This document shows, one piece after another, positions 24,201 to 36,738 of a DNA stretch of 64,000 nucleotides. A model generated the notes under the pieces. It saw only the letters and a program-made list of their open reading frames with translations, did not search any database and was not told the origin of the DNA. The stretch's first letter is position 1, and every line of letters begins with the position of its first letter. The position numbers and the translations under genes were made by a program. The stretch is from Misgurnus anguillicaudatus. Its lineage: Eukaryota; Chordata; Actinopteri; Cypriniformes; Cobitidae. The stretch is from assembly GCF_027580225.2 (NCBI RefSeq), contig NC_073351.2:3083001-3147000 (forward strand). The letters run 5' to 3'.

Positions 24201-27200
24201 ATAAGCCGCTTGAGTTTTTTTTATTATTTTTTATTGATTATATTTAATTTAATTTTTCAGTATTAAATGGTCAAAAAATATGCTGTAAATAAGGATAGAT
24301 TTTTTTTATTTCAGGCAAATTGAGTTTGTCTTTTCAGTTACAGACTAAAAAACAATGTTAATAAAGTTATTCTTTGTTGTTAGTTGATCGATATTTCTTT
24401 TTTGTGTTTTCTTTAATGTTAATAAGGATACAATGTTTTGCAGATGTGTAATTTTATAGACAAATTATACTATTTACAGTCGCGGCGGAGAGTTGGGGGG
24501 GCGCGAAAGGTTTACTTCTTCCTAGGGGGGGCGTGACAGAAAATAATTGAGAAGCACTGGGCTAATGCAATTTTACATAGTTATTTAATAATAACATATT
24601 AACCAAATAAGCCTTTCAATAATTATATAAAATTGCATAACTATTTAAAAATTGCATGTTATGTTTAAATGCACAAATAAAAGTAGCGTCTGATTAAAAT
24701 ATTACGTAAATATTAACTACAACGTATAGAACATTTTTTCAGTTAGGAGAGTATGGAAGCATATTGGTAGCAAGTTTCAATTTGGAATGTAATATGCAAT
24801 ATGGCAGTTCTGTTTAAAATGCATTTTTTATGCTTTTTAATTTGCAAAATTAAATTGGAAATATATTACCTGAACTGATTAGATGTGTTTAACACGGTCA
24901 AGCAAAAACTGTAGGAAAATTATCATTTAAATGTAATTTTCATAAATACGTTTACGGGTATGTAACATGGGATTGCATTTTCATTTACATAACGTTCAAC
25001 AGATGTAGCAAAATTAAATTGAAAATGCATTCCGAGTCGACCACGCCCCATCCTGTGAATCACTGCGTCAAGGCGGGGCCAGCATCTTCTGTTGCGTGTG
25101 CGAGTTGTCTGCATTATTGGGCACTGACAGCTATTTTTGTCTATTTCATGTAAAGCTGCTTTGCAACAATGAACATTTGTAAAAAGCGCTATATAAATAA
25201 AAATGAATTGAATTAAAGTATACCTTGTAATAGGGCTGCACGATAAATCGCATGCGATACCACGCGCATCACGTCAGTAAGGCCGGTTCCTTGATTAGTA
25301 TTAAATCGCCATCAGCTGTTTTCAGATGGCGCGACATTAACTGCACAGAGCCGTAGTTCCCTGACAATTTGGGCCATATCGCATACATATCGCAGGCGAT
25401 ACGTCCGCGATAATTAATGCGAAATTGCCCCGATTGTCAAGGAACTACGGCTCTGTGCAGTTAATGTCGCGCCATCTGAAAACAGCTGATGGCGATTTAA
25501 TACTAATCAAGGAACCGGCATTATTGACGTGAAGCGCGTGACAAACACATGCGATTTATCATGCAGCCCTACCTTGTAATGCAAGGTTGTTTTAGATAAA
25601 AATGTCTGCTAAATGTAAATAATGGAAATCATGGAATCACAGCTGGGAAACATTCTTGCTATGTATTTCTTCTTATTTTAGGAGGGTCTGGTCAATCCTA
25701 CCATAAGGAAAGACATAAAGGGTTCACAGAAGCTCTACTGTTGCCCAGTAGAAGGCTGCCCAAGAGGACCAAACAGACCATTTTCTCAGTTTTCACTCGT
25801 TAAACAGGTACGTGAAAATGTTGGTTGTTTCTTTCTGCTATGTTTTATTTAGGTTACTGGAATGTAGTTCATTATTATATGCTAGGGGTGTAACGGTACA
25901 CGTATTTGCACAGAACCGGTTCAGTACCAGACTTGCGGTTTGGGATTGCGGTTACTAGAGATGCCTGTTCGGTAAGACCTTTAAGGTCTAATATACACAC
26001 ATGAATTGCCGTTTGGTTTATGCATCCAAATCCGTCCGTTTTATTGTTACCTGCACATAATTTTGTGTGTCGCGCCTCCCTGTGTGTAAATTGTCGGTCC
26101 TGGAGTGCAGATGTCCTGCAGTTTAGCTCCAGCTCTAGTCAAGCACACCTGAAATATCAAGGTCTAAAGAGTCACCCAAATACTACAGGTAGGCAAGGTT
26201 TTCATAGGGTTGGAGCGAAAATCTGCAGGACATCGGCATTCCAGGACCGACTACCCCTGCACTATACCATGGCTAGCGGAGAAGAGAGAGAAATCCAAGG
26301 CTGCTCTGCCATCTTTCAGATTTTTAGTGTGGGTTAATTATTTGTGAGAGTAGATTATATATAATGTCAACGCAAATAGATGCAAATGATATTAATACGC
26401 ACTATTTACCTCAAATGTGGCATCCTCGCAAGTTGAAAAATTTCAACTCAAGCAAAAACTAGCATGACGCAAAGTTAAATTCCAAGTTATCTAGAGCGAG
26501 GAACGAGATATACACAACACAAAGTGTAACACAGCATAAAGTGATTGTAAAGTTGCACTTTACATTCTAAATGAAAGCTACTGTACTGCAGTTCTGTTAA
26601 GTTTATTTTACTCAAGTATAGATATATTTATACAACAGTTCTTTCTGGTTCTCGAATCTGATTGGCTAAGAGCTATGCGATATTGTGCTGATAACGGCAC
26701 TGTAACCGCTTCACCTTTCGTATCATTCTGCCACCTAGTGAATGGAGGTCCTAAACAGCCTCATCTCTGAATGGAAAAACACAGACGCCCTGTTTTTAAA
26801 CACTTTCCGTGTGTCTCATTAGTTTACTAGCTCATAAATCAGTCTGTGAATCACCAATCGGAAGTTATTATTCCGTCAAAGATCAGCGCTCTTGGATGTT
26901 ACGTTAAAGTTAATGGGAGAAATGTCTTGTCACATCATGTGGACGATTAACACTTGGAAAGAGGAATATAAACACTAATTTTTTTCTGGAGCTATATCTC
27001 TTATCAGAACGCGAAAACACCGTGAAACTGCAGGTAAGCACCGCAGCTTTTAAATGTGGACATTGATCATTTACTTAATCGTGACGTGACTATTAAAACA
27101 TGTTATGAGATATCGCCACTGATATATTTATAAGCAGCATGCAAAAACATCTCTCTGACACTTATAAAAAACAGTTTTATATAGTACTGACAAGAACAAA

Positions 27201-30200
27201 GTTTAATAATAATAATCGAGTGCTCGTATCCCGTTAAGAATAAATGAGAAAGCAATAGTAACGTTATACAAGTATAGTTTTATTAACTTTTACCTCGCGC
27301 CAAAACAATAACAACACAAAATACACTAAATATGAAAAAAAAACAAGTAATAGTTTGATCATGACACCAAATACTGCTGATTTGATCTCATTTTGATGAT
27401 CATAAACAAACAAGGCCAACATGAGAGCCAGGGAATCCTTTTCAGAGATGTAGCCCAGAGAGGGCGGTGGTCAGCGGGGCGAGTGAACACTGACGTCCGC
27501 TCATGCTTTGGTTCTCATTCGTACCGAATCTCACTAAGCAAACGTTCAAACAGGCGCTATCTTTACTAATCGACTGCAGATTTAAATATAATACATATAC
27601 ATTCTCGACTGAACTAATCTTAAAACTACACTTTGTGACCAAGAAACGGTAATATAAAGTAACGGCTTTTCCGTCCATTGAGTTGTTATGAGCTTCAAAG
27701 CAGCCGAAAGTGTTTCCTGTCATTCTGGCCGCCCTCAAATCCGTGGCGGAAGAAGTAGTTCTCAAACAAAGAGGCTTTTAAAATAACTCCGTTGTTGTTT
27801 TCTAGTTTTCGTTTTTCAAACGTGTGCTGTCGAACTGTTGTATAAAAGCGATATCGCTCTCGGGGTCGTGTGATATAGCTCTATATCATCACGGCTGTGA
27901 TTGCCTCCGGCCTCGTGCCTAATCACAGCCGTGATGATATAGAGCTATATCACACTCCTACTCGAGCGATATTGCTTAATTATTTCATTGGACAATTTAT
28001 CTTTTGAAACATTTTTTAAAATAAACATGCATGAAAAGTAGATCTTTGCGATTATTTCAAAGAGAGTTTTTTTCGTAACATCTCACTGTTCCTGTCGCCT
28101 AAGGATGTAATAATGTAAAAACACTTTGGCTAGAACCAAACTGAACTGTAAACTGCGGTAAAAATACCTGAGGTACTTATTGAACCGTGTACTAACTGTA
28201 TTGTGTAACCTAATGTGTATCGAATGCAATCTTTAACAATAGTTAACAGTAGTTTGGTTTTATGCAATTTCTGTGATTTCCATTCTCTCATTGTGTTTTA
28301 TTAACTTTTGTCTATATATATTTTATTTAAACCAAGCAAGTCTCTTATTCAAAATTGTTTAAAATCTGTACATTTATTCTTAACTGCACCGAAATTGAGC
28401 CAAACCATGACTTAAAAACCAAGGCATGTTCCGAACCATGAATTTTTGGGTACCGTTACACCTCTATTATATGTTAGAATTTGTTATGCAAGTATATCCT
28501 GTTAGAAAAGCTGTTGCTAACTAATCTGTTTCCTAATCTTACCAACGGTGCAGCACTTTATGAAGATGCATGCAGAGAAGAAGCACAAGTGTTTGAAATG
28601 CAGTAATGGCTACAGCACAGAGTGGGATCTGCGGAGACACACTGAGGATTGTGGGAGGACATATAGCTGTACATGTGGTTGTCCTTATGCCAGTAGAGCA
28701 GCACTGCTATCTCATATCTACAGAACAGGCCACGAGGTTCCTAAGGAGCACAGGTACATGATTCAATCTGTTCAAAAATGCAGCTTTTGAAGGATGGTAT
28801 GTTTCTACCTTGACCTGCTCAAGGCATTATACAGTTGCACAATTTCACAGAAAATCATAAAGTGCTGAATATTATGTCTACGTCATATGTTTTTATCTAC
28901 ATACACCGTTGGTGTCCTTAAATGGAAGTCACTATTTTGCGCCACCATGTTTCTACAGTGCATGTTTTCTCACAATGTTGTTTCAAAAAGACGACTGTGG
29001 CAGCTACAGCAGGTTCTCTCTGTGCTTTGAAAGGAGCGGTTTAATAGTCTCGCGTGTTTTTCTCTGCCTTTTCTGGACAAAGCCCGCCCACAAGCTGTTT
29101 GACCGACATGTCAAACAACCAATCACAGTTTGTTTCGTCTAGCGTCACATTTTGGACTCCCCACAATAACGAGCCGGCTGGCATTATTGAAATAACCAGC
29201 CGCAACCAAATAGCATCTAAATAAACAACATTACTCACCATAGAACAACGTTGTGCACTTCATCAACAGCCACACCAATGAGACGCTCCTGTTAAACATC
29301 TGTTTGAAGCACATCTCTCCACTTTTTAACACGTACAAGCAATTCAGGAAAACCAAACTTTTTGACTCCACTAACTGCCTCAAGCAAAACTCTTGGATGT
29401 CTTTTAGAGAGTCTATGCTTCCATGGACCGAAACTAATCGCGACACTCGCGTCTCCTGGAAATCCAGTTTATTTCAACCAATCAAAGACGATTTTGACAT
29501 TTTCACAGGGTATCCAGAAAAGTGTACGAAAAACATCAGACGTTTAGCCAACAGTCTGTGGGCGTGACGTCTGAGGCTGAGACTAGCGGTTTACTGAGAC
29601 GTTTGTTGCAATTTGCAAACTCACCACTAGATGTCGCTAAAATCTACACGGTGCACATTTAACTGCAAACGTATCTACAGGAGTGTTGTTAACTAAGCGT
29701 GTTAGGTTGGCTGCTCCCATTGCAGAAGCAGCGCTAGGGCATGCTTCTGCTCATAGATTGATGCAAAAAAATCATAAAATCATGTAAGTTACCATATTTT
29801 GTCATTGGCAGCGCGACTAACATGGCAGGGCATCTCTGGGTTTAATGTCAAATATTATATTTTATAAAAGTCTAGTCTATCTAAAAATGGCATAGCAACC
29901 TGTTCTTAAAAAAAAGTAAAAATGGAGAATCGAACCGTGACCTTAGAATCGTAAATGTTATTCCTGACGCAAATGCGGGCGACGCCATCTTGAGCTCAGA
30001 TGGGTAGAACTTCCGGTGAGCCACTACAGCTAATAGTAGTCCTATTGTGAGGGATACGAGTCTGCCGTTTTGACTGGCATTATAATGCTTATTATGAAAT
30101 CCAGGAAGACCGGCATAATTTGTGCAGTTACGGGTTGCCATAATAGATGATACAAACGCAGTAAATCTTTACAAAACAGTTGTTTTAACTATAATACACG

Positions 30201-33200
30201 CACAAGAACTGAATGTTTATGTGGCGCATGTGCATGTATTAACTGTATCCACACATCCATCCAGTAAAACCTTTCTTAGAAACTGACAGTGAACTATACA
30301 ATAATTATTCAAAAACAACATACAGTATTATGCTGATAAAAATATGCTGATTTATTCTGCTACTATATATTATTACAAAAATGAGATTACAGTACATAAT
30401 AGCCTACGACATCTTTTATAATAGTTCGTGATGTGTTTACGCATACAGTTATTTTTGTTTTAAATGATTTTAAGCAAATAATTTCATAAGCTCATGTCTT
30501 ATTTACTGTATAATATTTTCATAAAACGAAAACAATACTGAAAACATGTAATAGGAGTTTAATATGTTTATTATGGTTTGTTTAAAAAACGTACAATGTG
30601 TTGAATGAGAAGCAAGTTACTGCTGCTGTCGGATCGCGTGAAGCTTGATGTGTAGCCAAAAACTTGATAAGTCGATTAAAAATTGCCGTTTAAAAAAACC
30701 TCACACCAGGGACAGTTGTGTCATTTTAAACCATCACCTAAAAAGGTTAAAAACAAGAAGTCTCTGTATATTCCATGTATTAAACACTCGACTGACTGTC
30801 CCATTGTAGAGATGGTATGTCTCTGTGCTTTTATATTTGCACATTGAAGACCCGTCACCCCCGAGGAACAACATGAAACGATTGAATATATCTTGATAAT
30901 AATTTCATCCTTACACTGGTTCATACATGAAATTATGACCGTAATCATCATGGAAATCGCCGGCTCTGGTTAAGTGACAGTACGCGCCGGAAGTCGCACC
31001 CATAATTCGCGCAAAGCGTCATGGGGCGTAGGAATAGTGTGGATAGATTTGAGGATTTGGAGAATCGTGACACCCCTAATTATACCATAACCTCAAGTCA
31101 TGTTTAAAGTTGACATAAAGTATGCTATCCTCATGTTAACAGGCTCAAAACACCGAGAGCCTGGAGCGAATAAAAAACATAACAGACTGCACAGTCGACA
31201 TATAAATATCTTTTTTTTACATGTTTTTTTTTTAAAGAAAGACAACCATATTTAGGGTCCGAAATTAACTTTTTGGCTCACCTGCCACGGGGACTGGTAG
31301 ATGAAAAAATCCACCAGCCAAGCATATTTTTTACCGGCCAGAATAATAAACAGTCTTTTTTGTCACATGTACAGTGATTTCATTTGCTGTATTTATGGCA
31401 GGGCTGGCAAAATCTCAAAATCCCTGGTAGCCCTTCGGGCAGGCACTCTTCAGTTTTTGGTACCCCAAAATGAATGCAAGTAGCCCGAATAAAAAAAATA
31501 CATTACTTTTAATGTAGAATATTAAGACAAAACATCTATCAAAACACAAATAACACACATCAATTTTCAGTACATATCAATCATCAGTACAAATTTTTCT
31601 TCTAACCGAAGTGAAATATCTATAAACTTCAGATTCTGAATCTGAAATATTAACTGAAGTCACAGATAAGAAAATACCACTTGACTTTTTATTTACCTAT
31701 CATAAACTGTAAAATGTAAAAGCGGGTCTATTTAAAAACTTACTTTAATTGGTAACACCTAATATTTTTTTTTACTTTAATTATTTCACTTAAACTGGGA
31801 AATTTAAGTTGAAAAAACGTAAATTGTTTAGTCATTATCAATAATTTGATAACTTTAACTTTTTACAGTGTATATTATTCATATAATTTATATACATTTA
31901 AGTATACCATTGCTGTCTTGATAATCCCATAAGAAATGTTGGTACTGTGCAAGCACTTGAATAAGTTTGACTAATATACATCTTATACTATATATTATAT
32001 TGTGTAATAAACATTGTATAAAAACCCTATACTCTTTATATTTCATAATGTTATATTAATTCCTATCTACTGTCTATATACTACTAATATGTATTTATTT
32101 TACATTTTCTGCTCTGCAACAATGCAACAATAATTTTTTTCAAAAATGCTAGAAATACATTTGAATTAAAGTAATTCTAACACAATCTTTGTTGTAAAGT
32201 GCATGATCTTCACCTCTCTGGTGCCCTCTTGTTAGTCTTAACTAGGTTAAGAGACCTCTCCAGCTCTCTTAAATAATTTAGGAGCTGAGACCTAGTCTTA
32301 ACACTTAGGAGGCTTTAAAAATCAAACTTATTCTTAAGTCTAGGAATAAGAGTAAAATTACATCATTCTTAGAATTTTGACACACTTAACTTTTTTGACT
32401 CTGTGGACCCTGTACCGGGTCCAGAATTATTTTATTTTGACTTAATATAAAATATTCCTTTAATTTTTAATGATCTGTCATGGACCCAGTACCACATATA
32501 AGATACTGTTTGAAAGCTTAGACTCTCTACTTTCTGCAGATATGCATCACTTTGAGATATGTTTTACAGTAAGAAAGTTAGTTACACTTAATTTACACTA
32601 TCACCCCCCCCATATTTTTTTATATAATTTAATATTCACATATCTCATATTTTTCAAGTATGACAAACATGGGCAAGTCTTATATCAAATGAAAGCTCTC
32701 ACTCTCATCACATATCCAACAATCGTCGAATGAATAATGAGGTAAAAAATCGTCTTTTGTAAACATATGGGAAACTTGATTGTGAACTGCCTCAGATAGC
32801 ACAGATAGCCACAAATGATACACCATCTTTTCTCTTAGGTCCTACTCTAAAAAATGAGTCCATTCACAGCATTTTCTTTGGTTGTGTGCATGAATAATCC
32901 CTTGCTATTTATTATATGTGCAAAACTAAAAATTAATATTTATATGAAAAATTTATTTTCGCACACTTCAGTAAAATGAGAATAACTTTTGAATGCGACA
33001 TGATAAAGAGTTCATTCTTTTTTTGGGTGTTTACTGTCTGCTGCTGGTAACAACCAGAACTGTCTGCAGTCTGCTAGAGCACACAGAACCAGAGTTATAC
33101 ACTTTCAAAGACAGTATTTACAACATAAAAAAAGAAAATTTGGTGTTTTATCATATGAAAAACCACATAAATAACAATATTTGTCACAAACAGCAGCTTT

Positions 33201-36200
33201 ATATGTAACTTCAAAGGGTTTTCTGCAAAATGATATAAAGATATTGCATTTATTCCACTGTATGTGGTTATGCCGACACTTCAAATGTTTTTTGGCAGAA
33301 ATTGTACACCATAAGCGTATTATTCCTTCCATCAGTTGGAGTAAAATAACTTTTGCATTTATTATGATAGAGAAAAAATTCCTTTTTCCTCTGTAAGCTG
33401 GCCATTGCTGGAATCAAACACAACTGTCTGCAGGTTTCGTTCCCACTCAGGGCCAGAGTTATACACTTTTAAATACAGACTTTAGAAAAAAAACATCAAA
33501 AAGCGCCTATTTATTTTTGTGTTTATTAGAGGACTGACAACACATACAACCATGTTGAGCACTTTAAACAGTGTTTTATGTAATATCAAAGGGTTTCCTG
33601 TAAAATGATACCAAACTTTTGTATGTGCACCTCTGCTTGTGGGTATGAGAAGCTTTTGAAATTGGGTAGGCCAAATCCAGGCGAAAATCCCCAAAATAGC
33701 CTCAGAGTGTAAGAGGTACTAAAATTTTACTCTGAGCGGCTTTATACATATGGGCCCTGATTTTTATGGATCCGGTGTTCTGTCGAAGTCTGTTTCTCTT
33801 TAGTGTAATGTTTCTTATAGCGCTTATTATTTAGATAAATTGAAAGTTTAAATGTCTTGGCTACTGATGTGCATGTATGTAATGTATATGTATTGTTCTT
33901 TATTTGTTAATCAATTATTTTACAGTATGACTGTTGTTTACAGTATGAATCGCTAAAGTACAAAGAAAAACTAAGCAATACTATCATGTATTTTAATAAT
34001 ACCGTTTATTAAATTTTCATCATTTTACAGTTTTTTTATAATTTCTTCCTTATATTTATAGCCTACATGTTTACTCTTAAACTATTATAAAACTATTATA
34101 CAAATTAATATGTATAGGCTTGTTTATATATTAATAACACTTAACATCATGTGTGTGTGCTATTTTTATATATTTATCAAGTATGTAAACACAATCATTT
34201 TAGAACAAAGAGGAAAAAGACAAGATATAAGGTAAAAAGAAATAATAGAAAACGGAAAAAATATGAATTAATTCCAGATGATTTCATTACTCTAGTCTGT
34301 CCATTTAAAGGATTGCAACGATAAACGCTTATCTTGAAATGGTGTCTTCGACGAGGGTATTCCATCAAAATGAATCTCTTTTTTTTTGGCATTCCTATTC
34401 TTACACTTAACAGCACAACAAGACATTTTCTAGTGAGTTATATTGCCTGTTATACTTGTGTGTAATTCATTTCCACTGTTTTTCTGCCACCAAATTGCGC
34501 GCGCAGCTTGCACTGATGTAACTGTGACGTCTACTCGCAAAAGGTCTATTCACAGCATAATAAATAAAGGAATAAGTGAGCTTGTAGTACTTTTTACTGT
34601 GTGCAGCCCATAGAAAAATTTAAATTTGGCACACTAAAAGACACGCTGAATACTTACAGTACCAAAATAAATTTGGTGTTTGGCAGTGCTGGATAGTGCA
34701 GATTAAGGGGTGGTATTATTGTAATACGCCACAAAACAGGTGAAATGTGAATGACCTATTTTTTTTCACATGCTTGCAGAAAATGGTATACCAAAGCACA
34801 GATGCTTGGTTGATCTTTTTCACATTTTCTGGGTTGATAGAAGCACTGGGGACCCAATTATAGCACTTAAACAGTGTGAAAATCTGACTTTTTCACACTG
34901 TTACCCCCTGTAAAACAAAGAAAAAATCTTAGAAATATGTGGGTCAGGACTATTACTGCTTGTTTATCTTCTGATCTTATAAAACGCTGAGGATGTCATT
35001 ATTTTTTCTATCTTTTAGGTATCCACCTGTAAAAAAGAGAAAAATGGAGAGATTGGCAAGCAATGCAACAAACGTTTTTCCCAATGAACAAACATATGAA
35101 GTGCTTGACTCTAAGAAAAGCCTCACCGAAGGAGCAGTCCCTGCAGAGGGGGTCCCTGAAGTCCCAGACACAGCACAACACAAAGTTCATTCCCCAAGAA
35201 ATATCCAGAAGCTCCTGCTTCCCAAGCCGAAAGTGGCTCTAGTCAATGTTCCTGTAATGCAGCTCACACACCTGCCTGTCCTCCTTCCCTCCACGGAAAG
35301 CAGCGTTTTGAGATCACTGGTCTTAGCTGTGGGTGTGCAAGGGTCCGTTAGCACGGTGCAACTTTTATCACCGTCTGCAGGGGCGATGGTGCCTGATCTG
35401 AACACTAAAACGGCAAGTTTCAGAGACACTTTCTATGTTCCTAGATCTGAAACCATTAGCACAGGAGTACAGGTCAATCTTGAGAACCTTGCCTCTGTTG
35501 GAGACCAAGTGGTGCTGGATCTTGTATCTAGAGGCAAAGGCACTTCTACAAATATTCAAACTGATATATCGTACCTCAGCCGGGGGATGGAAGCTGAACA
35601 GGTAAATGCTCACCTCAGTTGTGATGCCTCTGTGTCGTCTTGTTCTCAGACCGACATTAGTTTAAGCGCTCAAATTAAGCTACCTGTCAGTGTGCAAACC
35701 CAAACATTACCATCACGAATCAGAGCCTTGTCCTCCATCGGAGCACAGACTGATGTTTTTAGTTTCTCTTCCATGAACGTGACCCGAGAAACACAGACAA
35801 GCTGCTCAGCAGTAGCAGCGGTGGATAAAAACCAGATGGACCAAGCTATGTGCACAGACCTTTTTGATACTGAAACACTTACTGTCTCTACTCAGACTGC
35901 TATAATGAATGCTTCTTTCAGAACCAATAGTTTAGAGGATCCCCTCTCCAACTCTACTGCTGGGCTCTTTGAGGACAAGACTCCCTCATCCATGTGTTTT
36001 AGACCCCAGACGGACATTTTACACCAAAACACCGTAGCAGACAACCAGACTCAGACTATGATACTCTTCCGAGACTTAGAGAACATCCTTTCTGACCACT
36101 TGGGTGCGGCGGCTTCGGGCTGTGGTTCAGGTTTAGTGCCTGTGCATGAACCAAATCATGCTGGTATAGACTTTGATTTTGAGGAGTTCCTTAATGCAAC

Positions 36201-36738
36201 ACACATTCAAACTCAAACAGAAGAAAGTGGATCAAGCTGCCTAAACACAGAAACGACTTTGGAGCTCCTAGACATTGAGACACAGACCGACTTCCTGCTT
36301 TTTGGTGACGGACGCAACGGTAATGTGGGAACAAGGGTGCAACCGAATGATCTGGAGCTTGAGATGTTTGACACCCAGACCCAAACAGACCTTAACTTCC
36401 TACTAGAATCGAGTGGGCACATGCCCCTCAGCAGTATTCTCAGACAGTCTAGCTTCAGTATGAGCACAGAGTCCTCGGACACGGAGACACAGACTGACGT
36501 TAGGTCTGGTCCGTTGTCTCTGCCGTGCACCCATGATGCACAGGTGAGACTTAGCAGCGCTAAAACGCAGACCATCTCGACATCGCTTCACACTAGCAAC
36601 GAGACCCAGACGGCAGTGGATGATTTTCTTTCGGCAGATTTGGCCTGGAACATGGAGTCTCACTTTAGCTCGGTGGAAACCCAGACGTGTGAAGAGCTTC
36701 TTTCATTGTTCTCGCATGCTGAGAAATCCAAAAGCTGA
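21255..36738 (+). CDS. atmin: atmin (ASCIZ), ATM interactor zinc-finger factor (complete, 4 coding exons)
   Basis: Coding exons 21255-21470, 25682-25807, 28554-28753 and 35019-36738 join in phase (2262 nt, 753 aa; human 823 aa). ATMIN binds ATM through its C-terminus under basal or chromatin stress and is the transcription factor for the LC8 gene Dynll1, whose product feeds back by binding TQT motifs. Four zinc fingers are visible: C46-C51-H64-H69; C92/C93-C98-H115-H120; C127-C130-H143-C147; C153-C157-H168-H174. A basic KKRKMER cluster follows at the exon 3/4 joint, then a PKLLLPKPKVALV-like block. Exon 4 encodes at least 11 TQT sites (for example VQTQTLP, NQTQTM, IETQTDF, DTQTQTD, VETQTC) plus SQTD, AQTD, PQTD and IQTD variants. 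The C-terminus is Ser/Thr/Gln-rich. It lies in tandem 1.5 kb after cenpn. Introns 1-3 are full of hAT-type elements. Confidence 0.97.
22250..23060. repeat. Decayed tandem repeat 'CTGCCTCGCTACCTGTCACACT'
   Basis: Blocks such as GCACCTGCCTCGCTACC, TGTCACACTCTT and CGACC-TCCAATTTTTACACGCC recur irregularly at 22260-22360, 22620-22800 and 22960-23060. A hAT-like insertion splits the array. Copies are too diverged to give an exact unit. Confidence 0.6.
22363..22621. mobile_element. hAT-like MITE relic (AGGGCTG ends)
   Basis: The left end AAGGGCTGTGCAAAAATG and right end CCAATACCCAGCCCTA form a short inverted repeat of the TAGGGCTG-type hAT terminus. The element sits inside the decayed tandem array. 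No intact target duplication is seen. Confidence 0.55.
23213..23484. mobile_element. Long foldback repeat with 103-bp arms
   Basis: Arms 23213-23315 and 23382-23484 are inverted copies with only two mismatches by eye, separated by 66 bases containing CATATCGCATACATATCGCA. It is the same family as 25231-25571 and a fragment near 14600-14800. It lies in atmin intron 1. Confidence 0.88.
23630..23870. repeat. Degenerate tandem repeat CTCAGATTTGTAAACCGTAC
   Basis: About six imperfect units of roughly 35-40 bases share (T/C)CTCAG-TTT-AAA-CGTAC. No coding meaning is seen. Confidence 0.65.
24055..24559. mobile_element. hAT MITE with perfect 8-bp target duplication
   Basis: The termini CAGTGCTTCTCAA and TTGAGAAGCACTG are perfect inverted repeats. 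The flanks 24047-24054 and 24560-24567 are both GGCTAATG. G-rich subterminal blocks (GGGGGGGC) and an AT-rich core are present. It is non-autonomous and lies in atmin intron 1. Confidence 0.93.
25231..25571. mobile_element. Near-complete palindromic hAT-type MITE with 8-bp target duplication
   Basis: It starts TAGGGCTGCACGATAAATCG and ends with the inverted copy (one mismatch near the tip). The flanks 25223-25230 and 25572-25579 are both CCTTGTAA. Arms run for about 140 bp each. It sits about 110 bases upstream of atmin exon 2. Confidence 0.92.
26091..26257. repeat. Foldback repeat GTCGGTCCTGGAGTGC
   Basis: GTCGGTCCTGGAGTGCAGATG on the left is mirrored by CATCGGCATTCCAGGACCGAC on the right. 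It is a short MITE nested in the 25883-28466 element. Confidence 0.7.
27869..27954. repeat. Perfect 34-bp hairpin
   Basis: Arms 27869-27902 and 27921-27954 are exact inverted copies around an 18-base loop. The arms themselves contain the palindrome GATATAGCTCTATATC. A related single arm occurs near 7520-7555. Confidence 0.92.
28895..29662. repeat. MITE-like repeat ('GCGCCACCATGTTTCTACAG ... CACCACTAGATGTCGC')
   Basis: Both motif blocks belong to a repeat I recognise from fish introns. Short frames inside are by-products. It lies in atmin intron 3. The borders are approximate. Confidence 0.5.
29663..34669. other. atmin intron 3 interior, no further gene seen
   Basis: A TE-like segment at about 29900-31080 ends with ATCGTGACACCCCTAATTATA. 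On the plus strand near 30120 it contains TGTGCAGTTACGGGTTGCCA, which reads CAVTGCHN, reminiscent of a THAP-domain start, but it soon meets a stop. The rest is AT-rich, with a TTACCGGCC-type repeat near 31256-31500. Confidence 0.4.
34670..34916. repeat. MITE copy related to 39231-39618
   Basis: It shares TTGGTTGATCTTTTTCACATTTTCTGGGTTGATAGAAGCACTGGG and the AATTATAGCACTTAAA block with the element at 39231-39618. It ends about 100 bases before atmin exon 4. Confidence 0.7.

Larger units (their letters stand above)
25883..28466. mobile_element. 2.6-kb composite hAT element (TAGGGGTGTAACGGTAC ends)
   Basis: The left end TAGGGGTGTAACGGTACAC pairs with the right end, which reads TAGAGGTGTAACGGTACCC in inverse. 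The flanks TTATATGC (25875-25882) and TTATATGT (28467-28474) match at 7 of 8 positions. The interior has no intact transposase and hosts other repeats (26091-26257, 27869-27954). It nearly fills atmin intron 2. Confidence 0.85.

Noticed and set aside
30119..30250. THAP-domain exon (CAVTGCHN)
   Set aside because: Only eight residues fit before a stop. It is at best a fragment of a THAP-type transposase in a repeat.
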